Positions 1 to 12,609 of a stretch of 64,000 bases of DNA are shown here, in pieces. Origin of the DNA: Citrus sinensis (taxonomy: Eukaryota; Streptophyta; Magnoliopsida; Sapindales; Rutaceae). The position numbers were made by a program, and so were the translations under genes. The number at the start of each line of letters is the position of its first letter. Position 1 is the stretch's first letter. The stretch lies in NCBI RefSeq assembly GCF_022201045.2, contig NC_068559.1, forward strand, positions 3,384,501 through 3,448,500. The letters are read 5' to 3'. A model generated the notes under the pieces. It was not told the DNA's origin. It was given only the letters and a program-made list of their open reading frames with translations, and searched no databases.

Positions 1-183
1 AAGAGCCGACGGTTGGGGATAGAAGTGAGGTGGGGTTTACGGAGTTGGTATTTTGAGAGCATTGTGGATATGCAGAGGGGTCTCAACAAGAAACTCATTG
101 TTGTCGCCATTGTCGCTGCAGCGGTGCTGTGCTGGCTAAGATTTTTGACAAATAAAATCTTAATGAGAAATATATTAGTTTGA
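1..183 (+). CDS. Possible 3' end of an upstream reading frame
   Basis: Frame 1 is open from the window edge to a TGA at 181-183, giving about 60 residues. It includes a hydrophobic stretch (LIVVAIVAAAVLCWL) near the C-terminus, as in a tail-anchored membrane protein. An internal ATG lies at 70. I do not recognise the family. With only one edge visible this could equally be chance open frame or an exon end, so treat it as tentative. Confidence 0.2.
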   Translation, partial: KSRRLGIEVRWGLRSWYFESIVDMQRGLNKKLIVVAIVAAAVLCWLRFLTNKILMRNILV

Positions 184-1008
184 AAGTCTATGCATGACGG
201 TGCATAACTGCAATGTGAAATATACTTCGACCTTCTTCATCTAATTCACAAACCAAATCAGGATAAGAGCGAATGAGCACAGGCAATAATTTGAAATTTC
301 TCAAGTGAGCTACGCCGAATAATAAAATTGAAGGTTTGCTGATAAGTTTCAAGACGTCCTCATGTGTGCTTTATGATATTTCTTCTCAAAGACATTTGAC
401 TAATTCAAGTGCTTGAGATGAAGAGTTTGTATTGTTGGTGTGGTGATGAACTTCATTCCTGGAACTAAAAGACAAAATTATTTGCTTTAATTTTTATTAT
501 TTTTGTTTATTGAATTAAAGCATCAAGTTTTTGTCTTGGCCTAATTCATGTTTTCTTTGCTTCTATCCTATTGGATGAAGTTAAAGCCAAAAATTGATCC
601 TCAAAACGGCATCGTTGCGTGAAGAAAGTAGCTCATTTATCTTAACAAAAATTAATTCTTAAAACGGCATCGTTTTCTCAAGTTTGGGGTTTGACCCGGG
701 CAAACATCTGTATTCATTTATTTGGTTTCAAACTTTCTTCTGTCAGCCCATATGCACAGAATTGGGCTTCACCCCTTAACAAGCATAGTAGAGTATATTT
801 TATACATTGTACAATCTAAGGCAATCTATAATGTAGAAGTTCTATTTATTTATTTATTTGGACTACTTCGTTTTAAAAAAGCGCAAGAGCTCATGGCAAA
901 GTGCTCATATTCGTTTTATGAACATTTTTAATTTTTGTGCGGACGCTGGAATCTGGATATAGTACGAAGTCCTAAGCCTCGCATCAGTCAATTAACTATT
1001 CTCTGCAA
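184..1008. other. Upstream region of the SET-domain gene
   Basis: No gene recognised. The stretch holds two copies of a near-palindromic motif AAACGGCATCGTT(T), at 604-616 and 662-675, about 350-400 bp upstream of the SET gene start codon. The rest is AT-rich and unremarkable. Confidence 0.5.
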
Positions 1009-4000
1009 ATGCTAGTAGGTGCTAGACTCACAGGCGCATGGTGCTTTCGACATCGACGCCCCCACTGTGCCAAGGCCAAACTCACTTTCTCATCCTCATC
1101 TGAATCCAAGGTTAGCTGAATTCACAGAACTATCTTACTTCCTTTCTGTTTGGTTGCTGAGGAAATGCAAGAAAAGAAAAGAGAATTTAAATCATCACGT
1201 TACATGTTGTTTTGTTAGCTTTAAATTGCATGCAGCCATGTTTGGGCTTTGTATTTTTCGTTTTCACTTGAAAAACCTTGACGTCGTACGCATAAACACA
1301 TAGCAACGTACGTACATAAATGCGAACTCTATTAAATTTTGATTTAGGATCCAAGCTCATGTTAGCTAAACTCTCTCCTGATAAGTTTTTTATTTAGCTC
1401 GAAAATAGTGTGAGGTAAGTGTAATTGAACAATTTTTTCAATTATTTTTTTCATCGATTCTGTGAAAGAAAAGGAAACAGCATAAACATATAATAGATAC
1501 TTACGAGTTAACGTCCATTGATGAGGAATGCGGTGATGATTGTTAACTGTTAAATGATCTCACTTTAGGTAAGTTGTTGCGTTTTATTTACCCGTTAATT
1601 TATGAGATTTTTGTCAGGTATTGCATTCCATAGATGACGAATATGATGGTGATTTTTTGCCATGGTTGGAGAGAAAAGCTGGGGTTGAGATTTTATCAGT
1701 GCTTTCAATTGGGAAATCTGTATACGGGAGGTTGTTATACACTTCTTTGTTGCAAATACTCATAAGTCATAATTATGCCTGCTTATAACTTTTATTTAAA
1801 TTGGAACATGGTAGCATAGTTCCGAAGATCCAAATGTCTGTTCACTGTTTAGTTTTAATTTGAGGTGCTTTCAGTGTGTAATGGAAGTTAAGGAAGTTCT
1901 CAAACACCATTTTTGTGGTTAGTGGGGCATATCACCTTTTTATTTTGTTCCTAGGATAGGTTGTTTATAATTGAACAGGAGAAAATTTAAAGAAGCCTTG
2001 AGTCTGATTGTTTCATGATTATGACAATGAGTGTGTGTTTGTTCTTCCTCCTTTCTCGTGCTTTTGTCATCTCATTGGCATATGCTAAGTCATTTTTCCT
2101 TTCTTCCTTTTCTAATTTTATATTTATTATTATTAATGTTTGAATCTGAATGCAGATCACTGTTTGCTTCTGAGAAGCTTCGAACTGGAGATTGTATATT
2201 GAAAGTTCCTTATGCTGCAGTATGCTTCTCTTGCTAAACTTATCCCAAACTAGTCTTTGATGTCCTTAACCTACTTTCTAAAGTGTAGTTCAAAGTAGTC
2301 AGCATTTTAAACTGTTATTTATGTATTTCTTACTTGATTTCAGCAATTAACCCCAGATAATCTCCATCCGAAGATCAAATCTTTGTTAGATGATGAAATC
2401 AGCAATGTTGCTAAGCTTGCTATTGTCATTTTATTTGAACAGAAAATGGGTAAGGTAATATTATCCATCTTGATTTGAAAAAAGTTATTGATGAATAATT
2501 CTGCAATTTTCATTATTTTGCATATCTGCTTGAGGTTAGGATGTGGTTTGTTTTGTTTAGCTTTTTTCAGCTTATACAGTGAAATGCGAGAAAATCTGAA
2601 ACTGAATGACTTATTTACTTTTCTTATGAGGCAGGATTCAGAATGGGCCCCTTACATTAGCAGACTTCCTCAGCTGGAGGAGATGCATAACACAGTAATT
2701 TTCTTTTCTTATAAATTTATGAATGTTTCTTTCCTTTAATATTGATAAGCCACAAACATTTTGACTATTGAAGCACCAATAAATATAAGACAATGAATTT
2801 TGATAATTATTCCTCTTATATGTATAATATTATTGAAAATGTTAAGTTTTAAAGAGTATGGTAGTTAATGCTGCTTAATTTCTGATTTACACATACAAAA
2901 CTGTTTGTCTTTTAAAGGCTACTTGACTCAACAATTTGTTCTAACCATCATCTTTCTTCTTTTCTGTCAGAAAACCAAACTTTTATGCATTGTACAAAAA
3001 GATCTTTGCAAAATTACCCTTTCATGTATCTGATATATGGTTTTAAGTACTGAAGAAAGTAGTTCACAAGATAAGCTAAACGCTTGCTACCAAATCTTTG
3101 CAGATATTTTGGAGCAAAGATGAGTTAGATTTGATTTGTCCTAGCTCATTATTTGAAGAAACAGTTACAAAAAAAGATCAAATCGAAAGTGAATTTCTGG
3201 TAACTAAACCAGTGAGTACATATGTTCTCCACTGGAATAATTATAACTCATATGTATAGTAGTTTGATTGATATTATAGTTTTAATTGCTTTTTTCCCTT
3301 GGAATTTGCAATTATGATACGGTATCTTTACAATTTCAGGCTCTTGAATGCTTCCCTGAAGTTTTTGATCATATCAAACTGAAGGATTTCATGCATGCAT
3401 ATGCTTTAGGTTAGCAATTCTATTTGAATCATAATCTGTTGTTATCTTCTTGAGTTATTGTCAGCTTCCAATTTGAAAAAAGGAGGCTACCTTCCTGAAT
3501 CTATTTGGAGGCTATTTTCTTCTTCTTCAATGTCAAAATTTTACCATGAATCTACTCTGTCATAAAAATGGACAATATATTGAAATATCGATCTGGCTTT
3601 GTCTCATATGATAATTTTTATGTGTTTACGCATTCAGTTTGCTACTGAAGTTATCAACCTCTATAATATTGATAGAATATAATGCATCTTGGTTCACTCT
3701 TTTCTTTTCATACATAAGTCACTGTTATGAGATTTGAGGCTGTTGTGAAACCACTGCCAATAATTTGCATCTAAATCCTCCATCCTTTTGTAAATAACCG
3801 GTAACTGAAGAAAGTTTGATAGCATAATATGTGATACCACTTTAGTTTCTTGCAGCTTGAAAATCCTATACTGTTTCAGATTCTAACTTTATGGAATAAT
3901 CTGTTCACTTTGCAAATGATATGCAAAAATTTTTGGAATTGACTATTTTTTATTGTTTTTTATTTTATAGCTTATTGTGTTAGAAGTTCTACTTGCTTTT

Positions 4001-7000
4001 ATCTTTATTTTCCTATATTTCTGGTTTGTAATCTGAACTCCTGAATTAAAAATAAACTCTTGAATCTAAAAATATAATAAGTTATCTTGATTAGTTTGGT
4101 GTGAATGTACCAGTCGAGTCTCGAGCATGGAGAAGCACAAAAGGGGAATCACTGGTATCATATTATAAAAATGCCATCTGTATAGAACTTTCGATGTTCA
4201 CTTCATTTGTATTCTTTTTTCCTTATTTTGCTCAATTCTTAGAATTATTAAATTATTTTATAGATTCCATTTGCAGATTTTTTGAATCACGATGGGCTTT
4301 CAGAAGCAGTTGTGTTGCATGATGAGGATAAACAATTGTCAGAGGTATATTCTCTCTTTTTCTCTTAGTTTTTCCAGCTCTGTAATGAAGGAGACAAATA
4401 GTAGAATAGAACTCTGTTCTATATGGTCTCTAATGTTTGATAAATTGTTCTTTATTTTTAAAATCAATAGGAAAGCTTGATTTAAAACTTAAAACAGAAT
4501 AGGTCTGGACAAGATGCTTGTTCTCATTAACCATTGCTCTTATTTCTGCTCCTAATAAAGTAGGAAGTCTTCATTATTGTAGGTAATTTTGTAAAATTTG
4601 GTAGGCTTGAAGGAAATGTCTATTTCTAATATTAATTCTTTGAATTTGTCAGTGCAGGTTATTGCAGATAGAGATTATGCTCCTAAAGAAGAGGTCATAT
4701 GCAGTTTTGATGATTCTTTTCTTCTATTAAAATAATTTTATGATTACTCTCCGGAACTTACTTCTGTTTCTTCTGTTTATATGTGTGTATTAGATGTGTA
4801 TACTCAGTTTCTTGTGTTTTTTTTTTCCCCTGCTTGTCTGCCTTCTAGTGTTGTCTGGATATAGCTGTAAACATTTATGTGGCCATCTGGTTAACACAAG
4901 AGCCTGAAAATTTTTTCTTTACATTGATTAATAATTTTGATGTTTAGTGGCTCATCAATGGCTTTTCTTTCATCTTAAAGGTTGGCATCTGCATATCTAA
5001 TCGTTGTATGCAGATAGAAATTGCTGCTTAAAAATATTTATATTTGTTATTGATTCAAGAATATATATATATATATATGTTATGTCCTTGGACAGTGAAG
5101 AAAACTATGAATTGGTTCCTCTTTTTCTTACACTCCAGAACAGTATGTACAGGGAATATATACAGCAAAATAGGAGAGAAAATAGGAGACTACATCTATC
5201 CTTTCCTAAATAATAGGAAACAAAATCTGGAAAGAATCCTAATGAATCTTCCCATTATAATTTAACTTATTCCTAAAATAGCCTAGATTACAAATAAATC
5301 CTAACTTTGAATCTTTATTTTCAACACTCCCCCTCAAGCTGGTGTGTGTATATCATACAAACCCAGCTTGTTACTTAAGTCTTCAAAGTTAGGTCTTGGC
5401 AGTGCTTTAGTAAGGATGTCTGCAATTTGTTGTCTAGTTGGAATGTACTTTAGTTCCACACTTCCACTAGTGACCTTCTCTGAGATGAAGTGCCTATCAA
5501 TCTCGACATGTTTGGTTCGATCATGATGCACTGGGTTTTTTGCGATGCTGATTGCTGCTTGATTGTCACACCTCATTAGAATGGATGAAGGGCTGCACAC
5601 ACCGAGTTCCTTGAGTACACGCTTTATCCAAATTCCTTCACAGATTCCATTTGCCAAAGCTCTGAACTCTGCTTCTGCACTACTCCTAGCTACAACTGAT
5701 TGTTTCTTACTCCTCCAGGTTACTAGATTTCCCCAAACATAGGAACAGTAAGCAGATGTTGATCTTCTATTTGTGACGTCTCCAGCCCAGTCTGCATCGG
5801 AGTAGATCTCAATATTCCTATATTATGATTTCTTGAAAAACAATCCTTTTCCAGGTGTCATCTTTAGATACTTCAAAATTCTAAAGACTGCATCCATGTG
5901 TTCCTCTGTAGGATTGTGCATGAATTGGCTCACAGCACTAACAGCAAAGCCTATGTCCGGACGAGTATGTGAGAGATAGATTAAACGACCAACCAGCCTT
6001 TGATATCTCTCCCTATTGACTGGGACACTATTCTCAACTGAGCCTAGTTTCTTGTAGGGATCCATAGGAGTATCTACTGGTTTGCACCCAATCATACCAG
6101 TCTCCTTTAGTAGGTCCAGGGTGTATTTCCTCTGGGAGACAACAATTCCCTTTCTAGATCTTGCCACCTCCATCCCAAGAAAATATTTCAGATTCCCTAG
6201 ATCTTTAACTTCAAATTCCTGAGCTAGCTGTTTCTTCAACTTCTGCAGTTCTTCCTCATCATTTCCTGAGAGAATGATGTCATCAACATATACGATTAGG
6301 AGAGAGATCTTCTTTGCTTGTGATGTTCGGAGGAATAGAGTGTGATCTGCCTGACACTGAGTGTAACCAAGTCTCACAACTGCCTTCGCAAATCTATCAA
6401 ACCATGCTCGAGGGGATTGTTTAAGCCCATACAAAGATTTCTTGAGCTTGCACACTTTATTTCCAGTAAGTTTCAGATCAAGACCCTGGGGAACTTCCAT
6501 AAACACTTCTTCTTCAAGATCGCCATTGAGAAACGCATTTTTTATATCTAGTTGGTATAAGTACCAATCTAGATTTACTGCTAAGGAGAGCAAGATTCTG
6601 ATGGTGTTGAGCTTCGCAACTGGAGCAAAGGTTTCAAGATAATCAATCCCATATGACTGTGTGAACCCTTTAGCTACAAGACGAGCTTTGAGCCTCTCAA
6701 CACTTCCATCTGCCTTGTATTTAACAGTAAAAATCCACTTACATCCAACTGGTCGTTTCCCTGCAGGAAGATCTATTATAGCCCATGTATCATTTTTCTC
6801 AAGAGCATGTATTTCTTCATGAACAGCTCTCTTCCACTCAGGATGACCGAGAGCCTCTTGTATATTGTTGGGAACATGTAGATTATCTAAAGAAGAAACA
6901 AAGGCTCGGTATGATGAGGACAAACCATCATATGAGACATATTTGGCAATTGGATGAGTGGTGCAACTTCGAACCCCCTTTCTTTCTGCAATTGATTTAT

Positions 7001-10000
7001 TAGAATCATCAACACTTGGAACCATGAACTCAACCGAGGCAAGACTATCCATACCTGTGTTGTCTTCACAAGAGCTTAGATTTGGTTCAGTTTCTTGGAC
7101 ATGTGGCTGAGTTCCGTGCTCTATCTGCTCTCTAGTTCTTCTCCTCCTATAAACATTGAGATTATCAACAGCAAGCTGTGGACGAGGTGAGATTAGAGGC
7201 TGTAGTTGATGAGCTGATGGATGACGGGGTGACTCGGCTGATTGTGGTTGGGAGGACTCAGATGACTCAAAAGGTTGTGAAGATGTTGGGAGGATTGCTG
7301 ATTGTGGCTGTTGGATAGATTGATCATGTGTGGTGGTTGAGTTATGAGGGTTTTCATGAGGGGTTTCCAGCCAAGATTGCCAAGAAGATTCCCAAGGCTG
7401 ATGTTCGCTCGTACTCTCTCCCTGAACAGCAGTTTTGGAATAGAAAGGCAGGTTTTCAACAAATGTTACATCTCTGGAAATGTATATTTTTCTGGTGTGA
7501 GGAGAATAGCATTTGTATCCTTTTTTATGTGGAGAATAGCCTAAAAATATACACTTGAGAGATCGGGAATCAAGTTTAGTCCTGTGTTGAGAGTGAACAT
7601 GGACATATGCTGTGCAACCGAATATTTTTTGTGGTAAATCTGCTGAAACAATCCTAGTGTGTGGAAAGAAATTGAGAAGAACTTTTCTTGGGCAATGAAA
7701 CCCCAAGACTCTAGAAGGCATTCGGTTGATTAAGTAGGCTGCAGTGAGAACAGCTTCACCCCAGAAAAAATTAGGAACATGAGATGAGAACAAAAGACAG
7801 CGAGCCACTTCAAGAAGGTGTCTGTTTTTGCGTTCAGCGACCCCATTTTGTTGCGGGGTGTCAACACAAGAACTGATGTGAAGAATGCCGTGATGGAGAA
7901 GATATGAGTTGAGGGAGTCTTTGAAATATTCCTTGGCATTGTCGGTTTTAAGGACTTGGATTTTTGTATTGAATTGGGTTTGAATCATGGCGTTAAAGTT
8001 TTGGAAGATTTGACTAACTTCGGATTTGTTTTTCATGAGAAACACCCAAGTGAGACGAGTATGATCATCCACAAATGACAAAAACCAGCGAGCCCCAGAA
8101 ACATTTTTAATTCTTGAGGGACCCCACACATCACTGTGAATTAAAGCAAATGGACGAGAAGGCTTATACTTAACACTTGAATAGACATTTCGAGTATGTT
8201 TTGCAAATTGACAAATTTCACAATGAAAGGATAAAGGGTTTTTATTGATGAATAGATTGGGAAAAATTTTTGCGAGATACATGAAACTAGGATGACCTAA
8301 TCGATAGTGTAACAGAACAATTTCACTATCGTTATTGACATTTGGACTAACAATAGAGTGAGGATAACTAGTTGACAGATTATTGGACTTGGCACAGTTT
8401 GCTCTCGAATCTTTTATGAAGGAGGATTGATCGCTTTTGAGTAGATAGAGTCCAGAACATAGCTCAGCACTGCCAATCGTCTTCCCCGAATCCAAGTCCT
8501 GAAAAACACACATATTTGGATAGAATTTAGTTACACAATTCTGATCATGAGTGAATTTACTGATTGAAAGTAAATTGCAAGCCAAATTAGGCACATAAAG
8601 TACAGAATTAAGGTGTAACTCCTTAGTGAGTCTGATAGAACCTGTCCCTGCTATTTTTGTGTGAGAGCCATCTGCGATCCGAACTGAAGTGCTGTTGATG
8701 CTAGCTTTATAATCCTGCAACATTGAGGCATCTCCAGTCATGTGATCAGAAGCACCAGTGTCAATTATCCAGGGTTTGCTTGTTCCATTAGTGGCTGCAA
8801 ATGCTGAATGAGTCTCTTTCTGAGCCACTAGACTTGTCCCTGCATTGGAGTTCAAAGTGGCTTGATCGAAAAGCTTTTGAAGAATCTCCATTTGCTCCTT
8901 GCTGAATGGATTTGGCTCGGGTACGGCCTGATTGTCCGTGGTGGATGCTGCATGAGCACGAGATTCAGGGTCACCTTTGGAACGAGGTTTCCAATCAGCA
9001 GGTTTGCCATAAATTTTCCAGCAACTCTCCTTATAGTGGCCTGCCTTACGACAGTGATCGCACCATGGTCTTTCTTTCTTTGTACGATTTTCACTAACCC
9101 CTATAGAGTTGGATGCACGGGCAGCAAGTGCAGAGGCGTCCAGTGTTGGTTCTGATGACCCCATCATCACCTTTTTCCTACTTTCTTCACGCCTAACTTC
9201 AGAAAAGGCTTCACGAGGGCGTGGTAGAGGCTTTGTCCCGAGCACACGGCTCCTAACCTGATCAAGATCTTTATTGAGTCCGAGGAGAAATTTAAACGTT
9301 CTCTTCTGTTCCACAATCTTCTTGTATAAGGTTGTATCGTCGGTGCACTTCCAAGGGTATGTTTCAAATAGATCAAGGTGTTGCCAATGCCTAGTCAGAG
9401 TATTAAAGTACTGAGTGACAGATTGTTCTCCTTGGCGGAAGTCATGGAGGATGGTTTCAATCTGGAATAACTCTGATGTGTTCTCAGAGCTAGAATAGGT
9501 TTCCTTTGCAGCATCCCATATGTCCTTTGCAGTCCCAAACAGAAGAAAATTCTCACCAATATCATTGTTCATGGAATTGATAAGCCATGACATGATCATG
9601 TTGTTCTCTGATTTCCACCTTTTGAAACTAGGGTCTGACACCTCTGGCATGGCCGCCTCACCCGTGAGATATTCATCCTTACCCTTGCCACATATGAACA
9701 TCATGACAGATTGTGACCACTGGAGATAATTGTGGCCGTTCAATTTATGACTGGTAATTAAGATCGGTGAAGAATCAATTCCACCATGAGTTGCAGTCTC
9801 CACGTTTCCTTTAGACTGTGATACTGTAACGGAGGATGATGAGGAAGCCATCCCGTATTTTGCTACAGAGAATACAACTGATGGGAGAGGAAGAAAGGTG
9901 GATACTGTTGAAAAAAAAAAAAGGTGGTAGAGGAGAAGAAGGAAATGGCGGCTGATAGGAGAACTAGGGTTTAGAGCCTAGCTCTGATACCATGAAGAAA

Positions 10001-12609
10001 ACTATGAATTGGTTCCTCTTTTTCTTACACTCCAGAACAGTATGTACAGGGAATATATACAGCAAAATAGGAGAGAAAATAGGAGACTACATCTATCCTT
10101 TCCTAAATAATAGGAAACAAAATCTGGAAAGAATCCTAATGAATCTTCCCATTATAATTTAACTTATTCCTAAAATAGCCTAGATTACAAATAAATCCTA
10201 ACTTTGAATCTTTATTTTCAACAGACAGTTTGTGAAGTCCCTACATAGATTGTGGGAAATGGCACGTACACACTTTTTATACATGTTTCAGTGTAGAGAA
10301 AATATCCATTAAAATGTGTAAAGTGATGCTCTGGGGTTTAAACCTTTGATCCATGTCATAATTGTGAAGTTCACTTGGTACACTTGTCCAGGTATGGATA
10401 ACATATGGAAAATTCTCAAATTCAACCTTGCTATTGGATTTTGGTTTTTCCCTTCCATACAACAGCCACGATGAGGTTAGTTTTGAGTTTCAGTTTTGCT
10501 TTGGTTCCTGTTTGCAAAAGGAATGGTTATTATACAAACCAGATGGTTTTGCTTGCAAGCCATACTTATCTACCAATATTATCTGGTACCTCTTTGTTTG
10601 ATTAAGAGCAGGTGGTTCTTTAGCCCCTTTTTTTTTAAGTACTGATTGCCTTTATTGCATCTTTTAGTCTCTCTTCGCATTTGCTATGCATTACTGTGTA
10701 TGCATGGGATATACAGATGTGTCTAAAGGCTTGTTTTATGCATGTTACTCTGGGTGTAAGCTTTATCAAATGATGTTCACAAACTGCCAGGTTCAGATCC
10801 AGATAAAAGTACCTGATCACGATCCTCTACTTGAAGTGAAGTTGGAAGTTTTGCAAAGTCATTGCCTGCCAAGAGCCAGAGATGTCAATGGCTTCAAGTC
10901 TTCCAATGATTCTTTCACAATCAAGTTGGTAGCTAGTACTTTGTTCTGTATAAGTTTATTTGATATTCAGATTACATATTAATGAAACTAAGTTGCATAG
11001 AAATATAGTAGAGCTTTAGTTGAGGGAAAAAATGGGGTTAAAAAAAAGGGAAGAGTTTTCGATTTACCGTGTCTGAAGTGCCCATGAGGTGTGCTGCTAC
11101 GTACTACTGAAGATTTGCACTGGACTGATGCTACAAAGTTTGCGAAAGACCTTAATTTGGGAAAAGTCAACTCAAATAACATATTGGGAAGCATCTACGT
11201 TGACACATTGTGAAGGGGGCCACTGGGATATCATTTAGAATCCTGCTTAGGATGTTCCTTTGATGACTGGATGTACATGATGGTCTTAATACTTCTTTTA
11301 ATTCTGCATTTCATGAGGTCATTTAAAAGGCTTACAACTTTATCCTTCTGCAAGATCTTCTAATAACTACCTTTTTTTTCAATTGTGTTAAAGTAGTAAA
11401 TTTATAAACCTATATTATTAATGCCCAGGTCATTCTGAGTTTTCTAGATTTCTTATATCTTCATCAATGCCGCAATGGGATGTGCCTTGGCTAACCATGT
11501 CTTGGCTAACCATGTCATCGCTGTAAATTTTCTTCTCTGATGACTTCATTATTCAATAGGGAAGTCAGATCTGCTAGAGGTAGAGGGAAGGGTCTTCCAC
11601 AATCACTACGTGCGTTTGCTCGTGTTTTATGTTGCACTTCCCCTCAAGGTTACTTAAATCTTAATACTTTTGTTATATGTAGTTTAATATCTTTCAGAAC
11701 TAGAACTGGTATTTCTCTTAGGCCATGCAACTCTCCACTTACTGTTTCTTGGTTGTAAAATATTCAGAACTGTGTGATTTGGCCACGGAAGCTGCACAAA
11801 ATGATGGCCGCTTAGCCCGGCGTCCTTTCCGAAACAGCTGCCAAGAGATCCTAGCACATCAGATCTTATTATCACATATCATTCAATTAACCAAGGAATA
11901 TAGTGCTTCTATTGAGGTAGGTACTGCACAAATTTTAACTGATTCATTGGTTGAGGCTACTTTTTCTAATTTCAGTAAACAATTTGGAGAATTAAACTCT
12001 ATTGTCTTACCACAAAGTTTATTATGAACCAAAGGGAGATAATTTGCTACTAATTCTCCTGGAATTTTCAACATATGATTTGACACAGGCATTCAACATG
12101 ATTTGTACAACTGTTATCAAATTTTTTAAGGTGTCATACTACTTTCTAAAAATGGGTAGATGTGTTAAATGAGTTATCGTGATTAGTAATTGTGATATAT
12201 GAAGAGGTACAAGGTGGACATATTAAACCAATGAATATATATGATTCTTATTATACCAGAAATAAGATAAAACCTATCTGATTAATAGTAGTTATGTTCA
12301 TTTGTGTGGTGAAGTTGCAGAGAGAATATTAACAAAATTTTGGTAGGATCTCTCTTGCACCAAATAAATTAAAAAGCGAATGGAATAAAGTTTTGCCTGT
12401 CTTTGTGAAAACATTGTTTCATTTCTTTTGACTTCTGAGATGTTTAGTGTGTTCACATCACACAGTTGCTGGAGCCTGTTACTTCTCCTTCAATTTGTAA
12501 AAGACTTGCTTTTCGGAAGCAAATGGCTCGAGATCTCCTTATTGGTGAACTTCGGATCCTCAAATCTGCTTCTGCATGGCTGGAGAATTACTGTGCAACC
12601 TTGGCATGA
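1009..12609 (+). CDS. SET-domain protein methyltransferase, Rubisco LSMT-like
   Basis: A 15-exon gene coding for 461 residues; every junction is GT-AG and keeps phase. Exons: 1009-1110, 1618-1730, 2156-2219, 2344-2454, 2635-2694, 3104-3211, 3340-3409, 4114-4154, 4264-4344, 4658-4693, 10392-10475, 10791-10924, 11560-11648, 11768-11916, 12466-12609. The first ~30 residues are rich in Arg, Ser and Cys, suggesting a plastid or mitochondrial transit peptide. The SET core is split by an insert as in Rubisco large-subunit methyltransferases: SRAW near residue 212, FADFLNHD near 226-233 (the NH motif that forms the AdoMet pocket) and YGKFSN near 267-272. Residues ~290-450 look like the LSMT C-terminal substrate-binding domain (RAFARVLCC, DGRLAR). 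Family members methylate lysines on chloroplast or other proteins; the substrate here is unknown. Intron 10 (4694-10391) contains a whole copia element in antisense, which should not affect the protein if spliced. From memory the nearest Arabidopsis relative is At3g55080. Confidence 0.88.
5096..5326 (-). repeat. 3' LTR of the copia element
   Basis: 231 bp, TG...CA ends, appears identical to the repeat at 9993-10223. It is adjacent to the polypurine tract and preceded on the plus strand by the target duplication GACAG. Confidence 0.95.
5327..5337 (-). other. Polypurine tract of the copia element
   Basis: Minus strand TTGAGGGGGAG lies directly before the 3' LTR, where plus-strand DNA synthesis is primed. 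The terminal TGA stop of the polyprotein frame overlaps it (5334-5336). Confidence 0.85.
5334..9851 (-). pseudogene. Copia gag-pol polyprotein with one in-frame stop
   Basis: Minus-strand frame starting at ATG 9849-9851. The first part is open for 1342 codons to a TAA at 5823-5825; the same frame then resumes to 5334 and encodes RNase H. Approximate domains: copia gag with LNGHNYLQW near residue 40, CCHC zinc knuckle (CDHCRKAGHYKESC) near 263, aspartic protease DTGASDHMTG near 363, GAG-pre-integrase (YRLGHP ... CEICQFAKH) near 511, integrase core Asp/Asp/Glu (HSDVWGP, KTDNAKEY, QQNGVAERKN), reverse transcriptase with YVDD near 1186. After the stop come DADWAGD and SSAEAEF of RNase H. The stop separates reverse transcriptase from RNase H, so this copy probably cannot make a full polyprotein. 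No other break was seen. Confidence 0.93.
9981..9992 (-). other. Primer-binding site of the copia element
   Basis: Minus strand TGGTATCAGAGC immediately follows the 5' LTR. This is the usual plant copia primer-binding site, complementary to the 3' end of initiator methionine tRNA. Confidence 0.92.
9993..10223 (-). repeat. 5' LTR of the copia element
   Basis: 231 bp, matches 5096-5326 base for base as far as I can read. It contains a TATATA stretch on the minus strand near 10053-10058 that could serve as the core promoter. It is followed on the plus strand by GACAG. Confidence 0.95.

Larger units (their letters stand above)
5096..10223 (-). mobile_element. Full-length Ty1/copia LTR retrotransposon in an intron
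   Basis: A 5128-bp element bounded by two 231-bp direct repeats (5096-5326 and 9993-10223) that begin TG and end CA and show no difference by eye. The 5-bp target duplication GACAG flanks it at 5091-5095 and 10224-10228. A primer-binding site complementary to initiator tRNA-Met and a polypurine tract place its 5' end on the right, so it is transcribed on the minus strand, antisense to the SET gene whose intron 10 it occupies. Gene order gag, protease, integrase, reverse transcriptase, RNase H is the Ty1/copia order. Identical LTRs imply a recent insertion. One in-frame stop interrupts the polyprotein. Confidence 0.97.

Noticed and set aside
6342-9729. Plus-strand open frames opposite the copia polyprotein
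   Set aside because: They are antisense shadows of the minus-strand gag-pol frame.
10925-10936. Apparent phase break at the end of SET exon 12
   Set aside because: Using donors after 10928 or 10935 breaks the frame, but the GT at 10925-10926 restores it exactly, so there is no defect.
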